DNA from: Bradyrhizobium genosp. L
GTDB lineage: Bacteria; Pseudomonadota; Alphaproteobacteria; Rhizobiales; Xanthobacteraceae
Assembly: GCF_015624485.1 (NCBI RefSeq)
Contig: NZ_CP061378.1
Span: 6,721,501 to 6,785,500, forward strand
Direction of reading: 5' to 3'
Length of the DNA: 64,000 bases
The position numbers and the translations under genes were made by a program. Below, piece after piece: positions 53,300 to 63,391 of the stretch (the first letter of the stretch is position 1; the number at the start of each line of letters is the position of its first letter). A model generated the notes under the pieces. That model searched no databases, was not told the DNA's origin, and saw only the letters and a list, made by a program, of their open reading frames with translations.

Positions 53300-54411
53300 C
53301 AGACCTCCCGCGCCTCGAAATCGATCCGTGGATCGATCCACATATAGGTGAGATCGGAGACCAGATTGACCACGAGCCCGACCAGCGAAAAGATGAACAG
53401 CGTTCCGAACACCACCGGATAATCGCGGTTCAGGATGCTCTCGAAGCCGAGCAGGCCGAGCCCGTCGAGCGAGAAGATGGTCTCGATCAGCAGCGAGCCG
53501 GAGAAGAAGGCGTGGATGAACGCGCCCGGGAAGCCGGCGATCACGATCAGCATCGCATTGCGGAAGACGTGGCCGTACAGCACCTGGCGTTCGCTGCAGC
53601 CCTTGGCGCGCGCCGTCACCACATACTGTTTGCGGATCTCGTCGAGGAACGAGTTCTTGGTCAGCAGCGTCATGGTGGCGAAGGCCCCGAGCGCCATCGA
53701 GATCATCGGCAGCGTCAGGTGCCAGAAATAATCGATGATCTTCCAGTACCAGGGGAATTGCGACCAGCCGTCCGAGGTCAGCCCGCGCAACGGGAAGATG
53801 TTGAGGAACGAGCCGCCGGCGAACAGGATGATCAAGAGGATCGCAAACAGGAAGCCGGGAATTGCGAAACCTATGATGACCACCGCCGAGGTCCAGGTGT
53901 CGAACCGCGAACCGTCCTGCACTGCCTTGCGGATGCCGAGCGGGATCGAGATCAGGTAGGTCAAGAGCGTCATCCAGAGGCCGAGCGAGATCGAGACCGG
54001 CAGCTTCTCCTTGATCAGATGGATCACGCTGTCGCTGCGGAAATAGCTGTTGCCGAAGTCGAAGCGGGCGAAATTCCAGACCATCAGCAGGAAGCGTTCC
54101 GGCGCCGGCTTGTCGAAGCCGAACTGCACCTCGAGCTTCTTGATGAAGTCAGGATCGAGCCCCTGCGCGCCGCGGTATTTCGAGTTGACCGCACCGGCCG
54201 CTCCGGCGCCGGTCTGGCCACGCTGCGCGCCGAAATCACCACCGCCGCCCGAGACGCGCGAGGTGCCGCCGGTGTCGGCGCCGTTGATCTGCGCGATGAC
54301 GCGCTCGACCGGCCCGCCCGGCGCGAACTGCACGACGACGAAGGAAACGAAGAGGATGCCGAGCAGGGTCGGCAGCATCAGCAGAATACGGCGGGCGATA
54401 TAGGCGCTCAT
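53299..54411 (-). CDS. yejB: Peptide ABC transporter permease YejB-like
   Basis: 370 aa with the DppB-like start [40 protein letters not shown] long Gly-rich loop (about 45-75) follows, then the permease core with [30 protein letters not shown]. It begins 4 bases after the 54415-56286 gene. Fits YejB in size and operon order. Confidence 0.93.
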   Translation of the reverse strand: MSAYIARRILLMLPTLLGILFVSFVVVQFAPGGPVERVIAQINGADTGGTSRVSGGGGDFGAQRGQTGAGAAGAVNSKYRGAQGLDPDFIKKLEVQFGFDKPAPERFLLMVWNFARFDFGNSYFRSDSVIHLIKEKLPVSISLGLWMTLLTYLISIPLGIRKAVQDGSRFDTWTSAVVIIGFAIPGFLFAILLIILFAGGSFLNIFPLRGLTSDGWSQFPWYWKIIDYFWHLTLPMISMALGAFATMTLLTKNSFLDEIRKQYVVTARAKGCSERQVLYGHVFRNAMLIVIAGFPGAFIHAFFSGSLLIETIFSLDGLGLLGFESILNRDYPVVFGTLFIFSLVGLVVNLVSDLTYMWIDPRIDFEAREV

Positions 54412-54414
54412 CGG

Positions 54415-56286
54415 CTACTTCGCCTGCTCGAGCTTGGAAGCCTTGGTCGCGTCAATCCACCAATTCTCAGGCGCACCGACGCCTTGGGCATATTTCGCCG
54501 GCTTCTCCGGATGCGCATACTGGTCCCAATAGGCGACGCGGTGCTTGTCGGAATACCATTGCGGCACCCAGTAACGGCCGGCGCGGAACACGCGGTCGAA
54601 GACGCGGCACGCCACCGTCAGCGCCTGGCGGTTGTCGGCGCCGAGAATCTTCTCGATCAGCGCGTCGATGACGGGGCTGGAAATGCCTGCGAGGTTGTAC
54701 GATCCCTTGGTCTTGGCCGCATCCGAGGAAAAGAATGCCCGGATACCGTCGCCAGGTGTCGCCGAGAAGTTGAAGCGCTCCATCGTCATGTCGAAATCGA
54801 AATCTTCCAGGCGTGCACGATACTGGACGGCGTCGACCAGGCGGAATGTGGCGTCGATCCCGAGCGTGCCGAGGTTCTTCAGATAAGGCCCGTGATGCGG
54901 CTGCAACGACGGCTCGTCGACCAGGAATTCGATCGTGAAGGGTTCGCCGTTCGGCAGCACGCGCTTGCCGTCCTTGACGGCATAGCCGGCGTCGTTGAGC
55001 AGTTGCACGGCCTTGCGTAACTGGGTGCGATCCTGCCCCGATCCGTCGGTGACCGGCGGCAAGAACGGCACGCCGAACACTTCGTCCGGCACCTGGCCGC
55101 GAAACGGCTCGAGCAGTGCGAGTTCTTCCGGCGACGGCGGCCCGCTCGCCATCAGGTCCGAGTTCTGGAACGGCGACACCGTGCGGGCATAGGTGCCGTA
55201 CATGATGGTCTTGTTGGTCCATTCGAAATCGAAGGCGTTGGTCAGCGCCTCGCGCACGCGCGGATCCCTGAACTTGTCGCGGCGCATGTTGATGAACCAG
55301 CCCTGCGCGCCGGACGGCGTGTCGTCGGGCAGGACCTCGCGCTTGACACGGCCGTCCTTGGCGGCCGGGAAGTCATAGCGCGTCGCCCAGATGCGCGCGG
55401 TCAATTCTTCGCGGAACAGATAGTTCTTGCCGGTGAAGCCTTCGAAGGCGACGTCGCGATCGCGGTAGAATTCGTAGCGCACCGTATCGAAATTGTAGCT
55501 GCCGCGATTGACCGGAAGATCGGCGGCCCACCAGTCCTTGACCCGGTCGTATTCGATGTAGCGGTTGGCCTCGAACCTGCCGACCTTGTACGGCCCCGAG
55601 CCGAGCGGCGTTTCCAATGTCGACTCCTCGAACGGCTGCGTCGCGTAATAGGCTTTCGAGAAGATCGGCAGGCTCGCGACATAGAGCGGCACGTCGCGGG
55701 CGCGCCCCTGCGCGAAGGTCACGACGACGGTCGCGTCGTCGGGCGCCTCGGCCTTGACGAAATCGCGCAGCTGCACCTGGATCAGCGGATGGCCCTTTGC
55801 CTTCAGCGTATTGAACGAGAAGGCGACATCCTGCGCGGTCAACTTGGTGCCGTCGTGGAAACGCGCCTCGGGCCGCATCGTGAAGCGGTAGCTCAATTTG
55901 TCCGGCGAGATCTGCACCGACTTCGCGGCGAAGCCGTACATCGCGTCGGGCTCATCGTTGGCGCGCGACATCAAGGTCGCGAAGGTCATGTCCATGCCCT
56001 GCGCGCCTTCACCCTTCAGGATGTAGGCGTTGAGCGAGCTGAAGGTGAAATAGGACTGGTTATAGGCCCGCACCGAGGGGATCAGCGAGAACGCTCCGCC
56101 CTTCGGGGCCTTGGCATTGACGTAGTCGAACTGCTGGAAGTCCGCCGGATATTTGAGGTCGCCAAACACCGATATGCCGTGCATCTCGGCGTCAGCTTCG
56201 GCCGCCGCCGGCACGGCACGAAATCCTGCAGCACTCAACGCGCCGATGCCGAGACCGAGTGCGTGCCGACGAGTGAAGTGCGCCAT
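54415..56286 (-). CDS. yejA: Extracellular solute-binding protein family 5 (YejA-like), second copy
   Basis: 623 aa from MAHFTRRHALGLGIGALSAAGFRAVPAAAEA, a Tat-like signal. The mature part has HGISVFGDLKYPADFQQFDYVNAKAPKGGAFS and the SBP5 core with LGSGPYKVGRFEANRYIEYDRVKDWWAADLPVNRG. It binds peptides for YejBEF. Immediately downstream of a paralogue of the same size class, 18 bases away. Confidence 0.93.
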   Translation of the reverse strand: MAHFTRRHALGLGIGALSAAGFRAVPAAAEADAEMHGISVFGDLKYPADFQQFDYVNAKAPKGGAFSLIPSVRAYNQSYFTFSSLNAYILKGEGAQGMDMTFATLMSRANDEPDAMYGFAAKSVQISPDKLSYRFTMRPEARFHDGTKLTAQDVAFSFNTLKAKGHPLIQVQLRDFVKAEAPDDATVVVTFAQGRARDVPLYVASLPIFSKAYYATQPFEESTLETPLGSGPYKVGRFEANRYIEYDRVKDWWAADLPVNRGSYNFDTVRYEFYRDRDVAFEGFTGKNYLFREELTARIWATRYDFPAAKDGRVKREVLPDDTPSGAQGWFINMRRDKFRDPRVREALTNAFDFEWTNKTIMYGTYARTVSPFQNSDLMASGPPSPEELALLEPFRGQVPDEVFGVPFLPPVTDGSGQDRTQLRKAVQLLNDAGYAVKDGKRVLPNGEPFTIEFLVDEPSLQPHHGPYLKNLGTLGIDATFRLVDAVQYRARLEDFDFDMTMERFNFSATPGDGIRAFFSSDAAKTKGSYNLAGISSPVIDALIEKILGADNRQALTVACRVFDRVFRAGRYWVPQWYSDKHRVAYWDQYAHPEKPAKYAQGVGAPENWWIDATKASKLEQAK

Positions 56287-56303
56287 GCGCTGATCCTTGG
56301 ACG

Positions 56304-58262
56304 TTATGAACGCTTGAGCTTGGCTGCCTTGTCGGCGTCGTACCACCAGAGATTTGGGAAGCCGGAGACGCCGTATTTCGGCAGCGGGTCAGGATGGCTG
56401 AAGCGATCCCAATACACATAGCGCTGCTGGTCGTAATTGAAGTGCGGAACGCAATAGAAGTTCCAGAGCAGGACCCGGTCCAGCGCCTTGGCGGCGGCGA
56501 CTTGTTCGGTGCGACTCTTGGCGAAAATGACGCGCTCGATGATGGCATCGACGGCCGGATTCTTGATGCCGGGGAGATTGCTAGAGCCCGGCCGGTCGGC
56601 AGCCTGCGACCCGAAATTATCGCGCTCTTCATTGCCCGGAGAGATCGACTGCGGCCATACGGTGGTCGTCATGTCGAAATCGAAATCTCGGATCCGGTTC
56701 TGATACTGCACGGTGTCGACGGCGCGCAGATTGAGCGCGATGCCGAGCCGTTCGAGGCTCGGCTTGTAGAACAGTGAAATCCGCTCCATGCCGGGATCGG
56801 AGCTGGTGCCAAGCAGCTCGACGGTGAAGGGTTGGCCGGAAGCATCGACGAGCTTGCGATCGCGGACCTCAAACCCGGCCTCTTTCAGCAAGCGTGTCGC
56901 TTCGCGCAGATTGGCGCGCACGTTTTCCGGCGTGCCGCCGACTGGATCCTTGTAAGGCGTGGTGAATACCTCGGGCGGCACCTTGTCGCGCACCGTCTCG
57001 AGAATCTCGAGCTCCTTGCCTTCAGGCAGGCCGGTCGCCATCAGGTCGGGGATACCATCGAAATAACTGGAGTCGCGATGGTAGTCGCCGTTCGACAATG
57101 TGCGATTCATCTCCTCGAAATCGAACGCGTAGTTGAAGGCGCGGCGCAGCCTGGCATCGGCAAACTTCGGACGCCTGAGGTTGAACACCCAACCCTGCAT
57201 CCGGCCGAGATTGCGGACGGGGAACAGCTCCTTGAGCAGGCGCTTCTCGCGCACGGCCGGCACGTCGTAGGAGGACGACCACTCCTTGGCGCTGCGCTCA
57301 CCATACCAATCGAACTGGTCAGCCTTCAGAGCCTCGCGTCCCACGGTATCGTCGCGGAAATATTCGTAGCGGATCTCGTCGAAATTGTTCTGCCCAACTG
57401 CGATCGGGATGTCCTTGCCCCAATAGTCCTTGACCCGCTCGAGCACGAGCGATCGCCCTGCAACGAACTCCTTGATCTTGTAGGGGCCCGATCCAAGCGG
57501 CGGCTCCAATGTGCTTGCGGTGACGTCGCGCTTGTTGCCCTGCGCGTCGGTCCCCTCCCACCAATGCTTCGGCAGGACGATGAGCTGGCCCGTGATCAGT
57601 GGCAGTTCGCGATTGCCGGGACCGTCGTAGGTGAACTTGACGTCGCGGTCGCCGATCTTCTCGGCCTTCGCGATATGGCGGTAGTAGGTGCTGAACATCG
57701 GGCTGTTCGCCTTCAGCACCTCGAACGAAAAAATCACGTCTTCCGGCGTGACCGGCTTGCCGTCGTGCCAGCGTGAACTCGGACGCAGGCGGTAGATCGC
57801 ATAGGAGAAATCGTCGGGAAACGCCGCGGCCTCGGCGAGCTCGCCATAATACGTATCGGGCTCGTCGAGCGACGCCTCCATCAAGGAATCATAGATGCGG
57901 GCCACGCCCGCGGCGACCGTCCCCTTCAACCCCGCGACGACCAGGTTGAAGCTGTCATAGGTGCCGAGTTGGAACAGCCGTGCCACGCCACCCTTCGGCG
58001 CGTCCGGATTGACGTAATCGTAGCGCTTGAAGTCGGCGGGATATTTAACTTCGCCGTAGGTGGAAACCCCATTCCGCCATTTCAGCCCGTTCGGGGCATC
58101 GTCCGCAAAGGCCGGCATGATCGCGGACAGGCCGGAGTTCAGTCCAAGCGCCGGAGCCATCGTGGCCAGGGCGCTGCCTTGAAGAAGGTGTCGTCGGGTG
58201 ATCGCCAAGTTCGGTCTTTCCAGCTCGCGGCCCCCGGTCAGTTGGGACCCAATATAAGGCAA
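56304..58262 (-). CDS. Extracellular solute-binding protein family 5 (YejA-like), first copy
   Basis: 652 aa. A Tat-like signal is at about 22-50 (TRRHLLQGSALATMAPALG), which suggests that translation may begin downstream of the first ATG. The mature region STYGEVKYPADFKRYDYVNPDAPKGG and LGSGPYKIKEFVAGRSLVLERVKDYWGKDIPIAVGQNNFDEIRYEYFRDD aligns by eye with the next gene. The two proteins share fold and order but have diverged, suggesting different peptide preferences feeding one permease. Confidence 0.92.
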   Translation of the reverse strand: MPYIGSQLTGGRELERPNLAITRRHLLQGSALATMAPALGLNSGLSAIMPAFADDAPNGLKWRNGVSTYGEVKYPADFKRYDYVNPDAPKGGVARLFQLGTYDSFNLVVAGLKGTVAAGVARIYDSLMEASLDEPDTYYGELAEAAAFPDDFSYAIYRLRPSSRWHDGKPVTPEDVIFSFEVLKANSPMFSTYYRHIAKAEKIGDRDVKFTYDGPGNRELPLITGQLIVLPKHWWEGTDAQGNKRDVTASTLEPPLGSGPYKIKEFVAGRSLVLERVKDYWGKDIPIAVGQNNFDEIRYEYFRDDTVGREALKADQFDWYGERSAKEWSSSYDVPAVREKRLLKELFPVRNLGRMQGWVFNLRRPKFADARLRRAFNYAFDFEEMNRTLSNGDYHRDSSYFDGIPDLMATGLPEGKELEILETVRDKVPPEVFTTPYKDPVGGTPENVRANLREATRLLKEAGFEVRDRKLVDASGQPFTVELLGTSSDPGMERISLFYKPSLERLGIALNLRAVDTVQYQNRIRDFDFDMTTTVWPQSISPGNEERDNFGSQAADRPGSSNLPGIKNPAVDAIIERVIFAKSRTEQVAAAKALDRVLLWNFYCVPHFNYDQQRYVYWDRFSHPDPLPKYGVSGFPNLWWYDADKAAKLKRS

Positions 58263-58372
58263 CGGTTCGACAGATTACGTTGCTTTTTCCTCATGATCAT
58301 CGCCCGGGAACCAATCCGCTGCGGCGAAACGTCCCGATAACGACTGCGCGACACCGCATGTCCCATGCGAAA

Positions 58373-58395
58373 ACGGCCAGGCGAAGCCTGGCCGT
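58373..58395 (-). terminator. Rho-independent terminator of cycM
   Basis: A 10-bp perfect stem (58373-58382 with 58386-58395, three-base loop) is followed on the minus strand by TTT, 35 bases past the cycM stop. Confidence 0.85.
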
Positions 58396-58429
58396 CTGAT
58401 CCGGGTGTGCTTCGTGGAGAAGCAACGCG

Positions 58430-58978
58430 CTACTTCGAAGCCGTCGGAAGCGGCTCGGGCTTATCCGAATTCGAGTTCAGGTAGGCGATGATGTCGGCGC
58501 GCTCGCTGTCCTTGGGAACGCCGGCAAAGCCCATCGCAGTGCCCGGGATGAAGCCCTTCGGGTTGGCGATGAACTTGTTGAGGTCGTCGAAGCTCCAGGT
58601 GCCGCCCTTGGCCTTCATCGCGGCCGAGAAGTTGAAGCCACGGCCCTCGCCGCGCGCCTCGTTGACGATGCCGAACAGGTTCGGACCGACGCGGTTCGGG
58701 CCGCCCTTCTCGAAGGTATGGCAGGCCTGGCACTTCTTGGCCGCGGCGGCGCCCTTCTCGACGGAGGCGGTCTGCAGCAGCTTCTCGATCGGCTCGGACG
58801 GCGCGGCAGCTGCGGCGGGGCCGCCGGCAGGCGCCTCTTCCTTGACCGCGATCTCGAAACCCGGCTTTTCCGGCAGCTTCGGCGCAAACGCTGCGCCGGC
58901 GGCGAAGCTGGTCACCAGAACGACGATGCAGGTGCCGAGCAACGCACCGAGGATTTTGTTGAGTTCGAAGGAGTCCAT
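58430..58978 (-). CDS. cycM: Membrane-anchored cytochrome c (CycM-like)
   Basis: 182 aa with an uncleaved N-terminal anchor (ILGALLGTCIVVLVTSFAAGAAF), a Pro/Ala-rich linker and one class I cytochrome c domain. It has a CQACH haem site at 83-87 and Met149 (FIPGTAMGFAG) as sixth ligand. It closely resembles Bradyrhizobium CycM (about 184 aa), which passes electrons from the bc1 complex to the aa3-type oxidase. Divergent from kdsB. The 58979-59217 spacer shows no other gene. Confidence 0.94.
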   Translation of the reverse strand: MDSFELNKILGALLGTCIVVLVTSFAAGAAFAPKLPEKPGFEIAVKEEAPAGGPAAAAAPSEPIEKLLQTASVEKGAAAAKKCQACHTFEKGGPNRVGPNLFGIVNEARGEGRGFNFSAAMKAKGGTWSFDDLNKFIANPKGFIPGTAMGFAGVPKDSERADIIAYLNSNSDKPEPLPTASK

Positions 58979-59217
58979 TTCGATCAGGCTCCGGGCCTAA
59001 AATGTCGACTTCAGGCCGGGAAGTGCGGCCGGGGGGAAAGAGCAGCGAAGAGACCCGGGAATCGGCCTCATCCAACCGCCCCCCAAGCAGGGTTGAGATA
59101 TCGGTTTGCCCGCGCTCTGGCAACCCGTATAAACGCGCCGCAATCACCCCCTCTCTCCGTCGATTTCCGCTGGCCGGACAGGCTTTCGGACAGCCTTCTC
59201 GATAATCTTGGAGCCGA

Positions 59218-59958
59218 ATGACCGCCTCCCGTACCTTGGTGCTGATTCCGGCCCGCATGGCCGCGACCCGCCTGCCTGGAAAGCCGCTCCTGGACATCGC
59301 CGGCCTGCCGATGATCGTCCATGTGCTGCGGCGGGCGGAGGCGGCCGGGATCGGGCGGGTTGCGGTGGCCACCGATACGGCGGAGATCGCGGCCGCGGTG
59401 ACAGCCCATGGCGGCGAGGTGGTGATGACCCGCGCCGAGCACCCGTCCGGCTCGGACCGGATCCATGAGGCGATGACGATCCTGGACCCGAACGGCAGCG
59501 CCGAGATCGTGGTCAATCTGCAGGGCGATTTCCCGACCATCACGCCCGACACCATCCGCGCGGTGATGCCGGCGCTTGCCGATCCGACCGTCGACATCTC
59601 GACGCTGGCCTCGCGGATCCATACCGAGGAGGAGGACCGGGCGCCCAGCGTGGTCAAGGCGGTCGGCTCGCCGATCGGGCCGAACCGGCTGCGTGCGCTC
59701 TACTTCACCCGCGCCTCCGCGCCCTATGGCGACGGGCCGCGCTACCATCATATCGGCCTCTATGCCTACCGCCGCGCCGCGCTGGAGCGGTTCGTGCGGC
59801 TGCCGCCCTCGCCGCTCGAGCAGCAGGAGAAGCTCGAGCAGCTCCGCGCGCTGGAGGCGGGGATGCGGATCGACGTCACCATCGTCGACACGGTGCCGCG
59901 CGGCGTCGACACCGCCGCCGACCTGGACACCGCGCGTACAATCCTTTCCAAAGCCTGA
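59218..59958 (+). CDS. kdsB: 3-deoxy-manno-octulosonate cytidylyltransferase
   Basis: 246 aa. The start [34 protein letters not shown] is the KdsB signature, followed by [24 protein letters not shown] and HIGLYAYRR. It makes CMP-Kdo for the lipid A core. GGAG lies just before the ATG. A dispersed repeat separates it from pheA. Confidence 0.96.
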   Translation: MTASRTLVLIPARMAATRLPGKPLLDIAGLPMIVHVLRRAEAAGIGRVAVATDTAEIAAAVTAHGGEVVMTRAEHPSGSDRIHEAMTILDPNGSAEIVVNLQGDFPTITPDTIRAVMPALADPTVDISTLASRIHTEEEDRAPSVVKAVGSPIGPNRLRALYFTRASAPYGDGPRYHHIGLYAYRRAALERFVRLPPSPLEQQEKLEQLRALEAGMRIDVTIVDTVPRGVDTAADLDTARTILSKA

Positions 59959-59975
59959 TCGGCATCTCTTGGATT

Positions 59976-60024
59976 GAGCATGACCTTCCCGGAAAACCGG
60001 TTTCCACTTTTCCGGATCATGCTC
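59976..60024. repeat. GAGCATGA...TCATGCTC palindromic repeat
   Basis: A 49-base dyad (arms GAGCATGA and TCATGCTC, inner CCGGAAAACCGG and TTTTCCGG segments), an element widespread between genes in Bradyrhizobium. It lies between kdsB and pheA and may form a hairpin in their shared transcript. Confidence 0.85.
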
Positions 60025-60049
60025 TAAAAGGCGCCGCAGGAAAGATATC

Positions 60050-60910
60050 ATGACCAAGAAGCTGAAAATCGCGTTCCAGGGCGAGCCTGGCGCCAATTCC
60101 CATATCGCGATCGTCGAGGCCTATCCCGACGCCGAGCCGATGCCCTGCCCGACCTTCGAGGACGCGCTGGCCGCGATCTCCTCCGGCGAGGCCGATCTCG
60201 GCATGATCCCGATCGAGAATTCGGTGGCCGGCCGCGTCGCCGACATCCACCATCTGCTGCCGGCGTCGGGCCTGTTCATCGTCGGCGAGTGGTTCCTGCC
60301 GATCCGTCATCAGCTGATGGCGATCAAGGGCGCCAGGCTTGCCGACATCAAGAGCGTCGAAAGCCATGTCCAGGCGCTCGGCCAGTGCCGGCGCAGCATG
60401 CGCAAGCTCGGCATCAAGCCGATCGTCGCGGTCGACACCGCCGGCAGCGCGCGCGACATCTCCGAGCGCGGCGACAAGCACGTCGCGGCAATCGCCTCGC
60501 GGCTTGCCGCCGAGATCTACGGCCTCGATATCCTGGCCGAGAACGTCGAGGATGAGGATCACAACACCACCCGCTTCGTGGTGCTGGCGCGCGAGGCGAA
60601 ATGGGCCGCGCAAGGCTCGGGCCCGCTGGTCACGAGCTTCGTGTTCCGGGTACGCAATTTGCCCGCCGCGCTGTACAAGGCACTGGGCGGCTTTGCCACC
60701 AACGGCGTCAACATGACCAAGCTCGAGAGCTACATGGTCGACGGCAATTTCTTCGCCACGCAATTCTATGCCGATGTCGACGGCCATCCCGACGACCGCG
60801 GGCTCGCCTTTGCGCTGGAGGAGCTGAAGTTCTTCTCGCGCGAATTCCGCATCGTCGGCGTCTATCCCGGCCATCCGTTCCGCGCCACGTTCAGCGAGAC
60901 GCGGGACTAG
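60050..60910 (+). CDS. pheA: Prephenate dehydratase
   Basis: 286 aa, monofunctional (no chorismate mutase). Residues 1-190 form the dehydratase domain: IAFQGEPGANSHIAIVEAYPDAEP, MIPIENSVAGRVADIHHLL, and the NTTRFVVLAR end. A C-terminal ACT domain follows (GPLVTSFVFRVRNLPAALYKALGGFATNGVNMTKLESYM). It converts prephenate to phenylpyruvate, with Phe feedback via the ACT domain. Confidence 0.96.
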   Translation: MTKKLKIAFQGEPGANSHIAIVEAYPDAEPMPCPTFEDALAAISSGEADLGMIPIENSVAGRVADIHHLLPASGLFIVGEWFLPIRHQLMAIKGARLADIKSVESHVQALGQCRRSMRKLGIKPIVAVDTAGSARDISERGDKHVAAIASRLAAEIYGLDILAENVEDEDHNTTRFVVLAREAKWAAQGSGPLVTSFVFRVRNLPAALYKALGGFATNGVNMTKLESYMVDGNFFATQFYADVDGHPDDRGLAFALEELKFFSREFRIVGVYPGHPFRATFSETRD

Positions 60911-60936
60911 GCCGCGCGGGCGCAATTCTCTCCGCG

Positions 60937-61060
60937 CGTCGTCCCGGCGAAGGCCGGGACCCATAACCACAAATGCAGCTTGTTGCGCAGCGCTGGAACG
61001 ACGAGTCCCGTTCACAACAGGGGCCGCGGCGTATGGGTCCCGGCCTTCGCCGGGACGACG
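60937..61060. repeat. Palindromic repeat (GTCCCGGCGAAGGCCGGGAC type) past pheA
   Basis: Inverted arms at 60937-60970 and 61030-61060, same element as at 16842-16966. It fills the spacer where pheA and the flavin oxidoreductase converge. Confidence 0.85.
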
Positions 61061-61064
61061 ATCG

Positions 61065-62084
61065 TTATGCGGCGCCCCTCTTCACAAGCCCGAACGTCTC
61101 CGCCAGCAGGCTGTAGGACTTCTTCCTCGCCTCGTGATCGTACACGGCCGTGATCACCATCAGCTCATCCGCCTCGGTCGCTGCGATCAGCGGCTCGAGT
61201 TTCGCCATCACCGTCGCCGGGCTGCCGACGAAGAAGCGGGCGCGGTTGCGTGCGATCGAGGCGCGCTCGGCGTCGGTATAGGGATAGGCCATCGCCTCCT
61301 CGACGCTGGGCAGCGGCAGGTACTGGCCGCGATCGCGGCGCAGGCGGTTGAGATCCATCGACATCGCGAGCTGTTCGGCTTCCGCATCGGTCTCGGCCGC
61401 GACGGCCGCGACCGCGAGGATCGCCTGCGGCGCGGCGCGCCAGCCCGAGGCATGGAAATGCGCGCGATAATTCGTCATCGCCGCGACCGCATCATGGGTT
61501 GCGAAATGATGTGCGAACGCAAAGCCCATCCCGACCTGGGCAGCGAGCTCGGCCGAGTAATCGCTGGAGCCGAGCAGCCAGATCGGCGGCAGCGGCGAAT
61601 CGTCCGGCATCGCCACCACCTTGTGGTACGGATGGCCGGCCGGGAAATCCCGCGTCTCCCACAAGGTCAATTCGTGCAGCCGCTCCAGGAAATCGTCGCC
61701 CTCGCGCTTGTCGAGCCGGCTGCGCAGCGCGTAGGCCGTGGCGCCATCGGTGCCGGGCGCGCGGCCGAGGCCGAGATCGATGCGGCCGGGAAACAGCGCC
61801 TCCAGCATCTTGAAGCGTTCGGCGACGACCAGCGGCGCATGGTTAGGCAGCATCACGCCGCCGGAGCCGACACGGATGTGCTGCGTCACCGCCGCGATCT
61901 GCCCGATCATTATATCGGGCGCCGGGCTCGCGACGGAGGCGAGGTTGTGGTGCTCGGCGAGCCAGTACCGGACATAGCCGAGCCCATCGACATGACGCGC
62001 CAGATCGATGCTGTTGCGCAGCGCGGCCGCAGGTTTTGTGCCTGATGTGACGACCGAGAGATCGAGGACGGAGAGCGGGATCAT
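61065..62084 (-). CDS. LLM-class flavin-dependent oxidoreductase
   Basis: 339 aa from [15 protein letters not shown], a typical start for the luciferase-like monooxygenase family that includes YhbW-type proteins. Motifs [65 protein letters not shown] and [28 protein letters not shown] are those of the MsnO8 subgroup. It uses reduced flavin and O2; substrate unknown. An ATG eight codons earlier is possible. Confidence 0.93.
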   Translation of the reverse strand: MIPLSVLDLSVVTSGTKPAAALRNSIDLARHVDGLGYVRYWLAEHHNLASVASPAPDIMIGQIAAVTQHIRVGSGGVMLPNHAPLVVAERFKMLEALFPGRIDLGLGRAPGTDGATAYALRSRLDKREGDDFLERLHELTLWETRDFPAGHPYHKVVAMPDDSPLPPIWLLGSSDYSAELAAQVGMGFAFAHHFATHDAVAAMTNYRAHFHASGWRAAPQAILAVAAVAAETDAEAEQLAMSMDLNRLRRDRGQYLPLPSVEEAMAYPYTDAERASIARNRARFFVGSPATVMAKLEPLIAATEADELMVITAVYDHEARKKSYSLLAETFGLVKRGAA

Positions 62085-62199
62085 GGCGCTCAACCTAGTG
62101 GGGGCCAACGGGCCGACAAAGGCCCCGGCCGCGCAGATCAGGCCCGCGCCGGAACACCGCAGCCGATCGGCGGGCCGGTCGCGTCCGTTGGGATGAATT

Positions 62200-62480
62200 A
62201 GGGCATTTCATATGGAAATCACACTGCCCACATTCCAGGCTCCAACGATAACCGCTTCGGCGAAATACCTTTTATCTATTATAACAATACTTTATATTAA
62301 GCTGAGGCGCTCATGTATCCTGCCCACTTAGGTCGTCATAACGATCACTAGAAGCATATATTTGGCTGTATTGGGCAATTTCCCATATCCGATGGGCTGT
62401 TTGATCCAGCCGATTTCGCTTATCTTACAACCTCCATACCCGGCCAGACGTCTGCCCACTCGTTGCGGAGCCCTTGCGTA
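62200..62480. other. AT-rich leader region upstream of metF
   Basis: The 398-base gap before metF is markedly AT-rich at about 62250-62400 (for example CTTTTATCTATTATAACAAT), unlike any other gap here. It contains a small dyad ATTTCATATGGAAAT (from about 62206). No gene is supported. I looked for SAM-II or SAH riboswitch features and recognised none. Promoter and control of metF-metH probably lie here. Confidence 0.55.
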
Positions 62481-62482
62481 TC

Positions 62483-63388
62483 ATGACCGAGACCTTTTCT
62501 CCCCTGCCGAACGGGCAGCGCGCGCCAAAGATCTCCTTCGAGTTCTTCCCGCCGAAGACCGAGGAGATGGAGCGCAATCTCTGGGACACCATCAACCGCC
62601 TGGCGCCGCTGACCCCGAACTTCGTCTCGGTGACCTATGGCGCCGGCGGCTCGACCCGTGAGCGCACCCATTCGACGATCAGCCGCATCCTGCGCGAGAC
62701 CGACCTGCTGCCGGCCGCGCATCTGACTTGCGTCGGCTCCTCGCGCGGAGAGATCGACGAGATCGTCGACCGCTACCACGAGGTCGGTGTCCGCCACATC
62801 GTGGCGCTGCGCGGCGATCCGCCGGCCGGCATCGGCACGCCCTATTTCACCCATCCGGACGGCTACCAGAGCTCGGCCGAACTCGTCGCCGGGATCAAGA
62901 GGCGCCACGCCGACATCGAGGTGTCGGTGTCCGCCTATCCCGAGAAGCATCCGGAAGCCGCCGACTTCGATGCCGACATCGACACCCTGCAAGCCAAGGT
63001 CGACGCCGGCGCCGATCGCGCGATTACGCAGGTATTCTTCGACAACGAGCTCTACTACCGCTACGTCGACCGCGTGCAGGCGCGCGGCATCGCGATTCCG
63101 ATCGTGCCGGGCATCATGCCGATGCACAATTTCAAGCAAGCGCGCAATTTCGTCACCCGCGCCGGCACCAGCGTGCCGGACTGGCTGGCGGAGAAATTCG
63201 ACGGCCTCGACAACGACGCCGAGACCCGCAAGCTGGTCGCGGCCACCGTCGCCGCCGGCCAGGTGCAAAAACTGTTCAAGCGCGGCGTCGACACTTTCCA
63301 CTTCTACACCATGAACCGCGCGGACCTGGTGTTCGCGATCAGCCATCTGCTCGGCATCCGGCCGAATGGCGCCCAGAAGGCTGCTTAG
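62483..63388 (+). CDS. metF: Methylenetetrahydrofolate reductase
   Basis: 301 aa from MTETFSPLPNGQRAPKISFEFFPPKTEEMERNLW, with GGAG 12 bases upstream. FVSVTYGAGGSTRERTH, LTCVGSSRGEIDEI, VALRGDPP and DNELYYRYVDR are MetF signatures. It makes 5-methyl-THF with FAD. The stop is 3 bases before the metH ATG, so MetF feeds its product to a co-expressed MetH. Confidence 0.96.
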   Translation: MTETFSPLPNGQRAPKISFEFFPPKTEEMERNLWDTINRLAPLTPNFVSVTYGAGGSTRERTHSTISRILRETDLLPAAHLTCVGSSRGEIDEIVDRYHEVGVRHIVALRGDPPAGIGTPYFTHPDGYQSSAELVAGIKRRHADIEVSVSAYPEKHPEAADFDADIDTLQAKVDAGADRAITQVFFDNELYYRYVDRVQARGIAIPIVPGIMPMHNFKQARNFVTRAGTSVPDWLAEKFDGLDNDAETRKLVAATVAAGQVQKLFKRGVDTFHFYTMNRADLVFAISHLLGIRPNGAQKAA

Positions 63389-63391
63389 CTC

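Noticed and set aside
49952..53347. Very long plus-strand open frame (over 1,100 codons) opposite the yej genes
   Set aside because: Arg/Gln/Asp/His-rich low-complexity product with no domain; it lies antisense to clear yejF, yejE and a solid operon. Open frames on the opposite strand are expected at this GC.
62362..62661. 99-codon open frame overlapping metF
   Set aside because: Out of frame with metF and in the AT-rich leader; no start signals.
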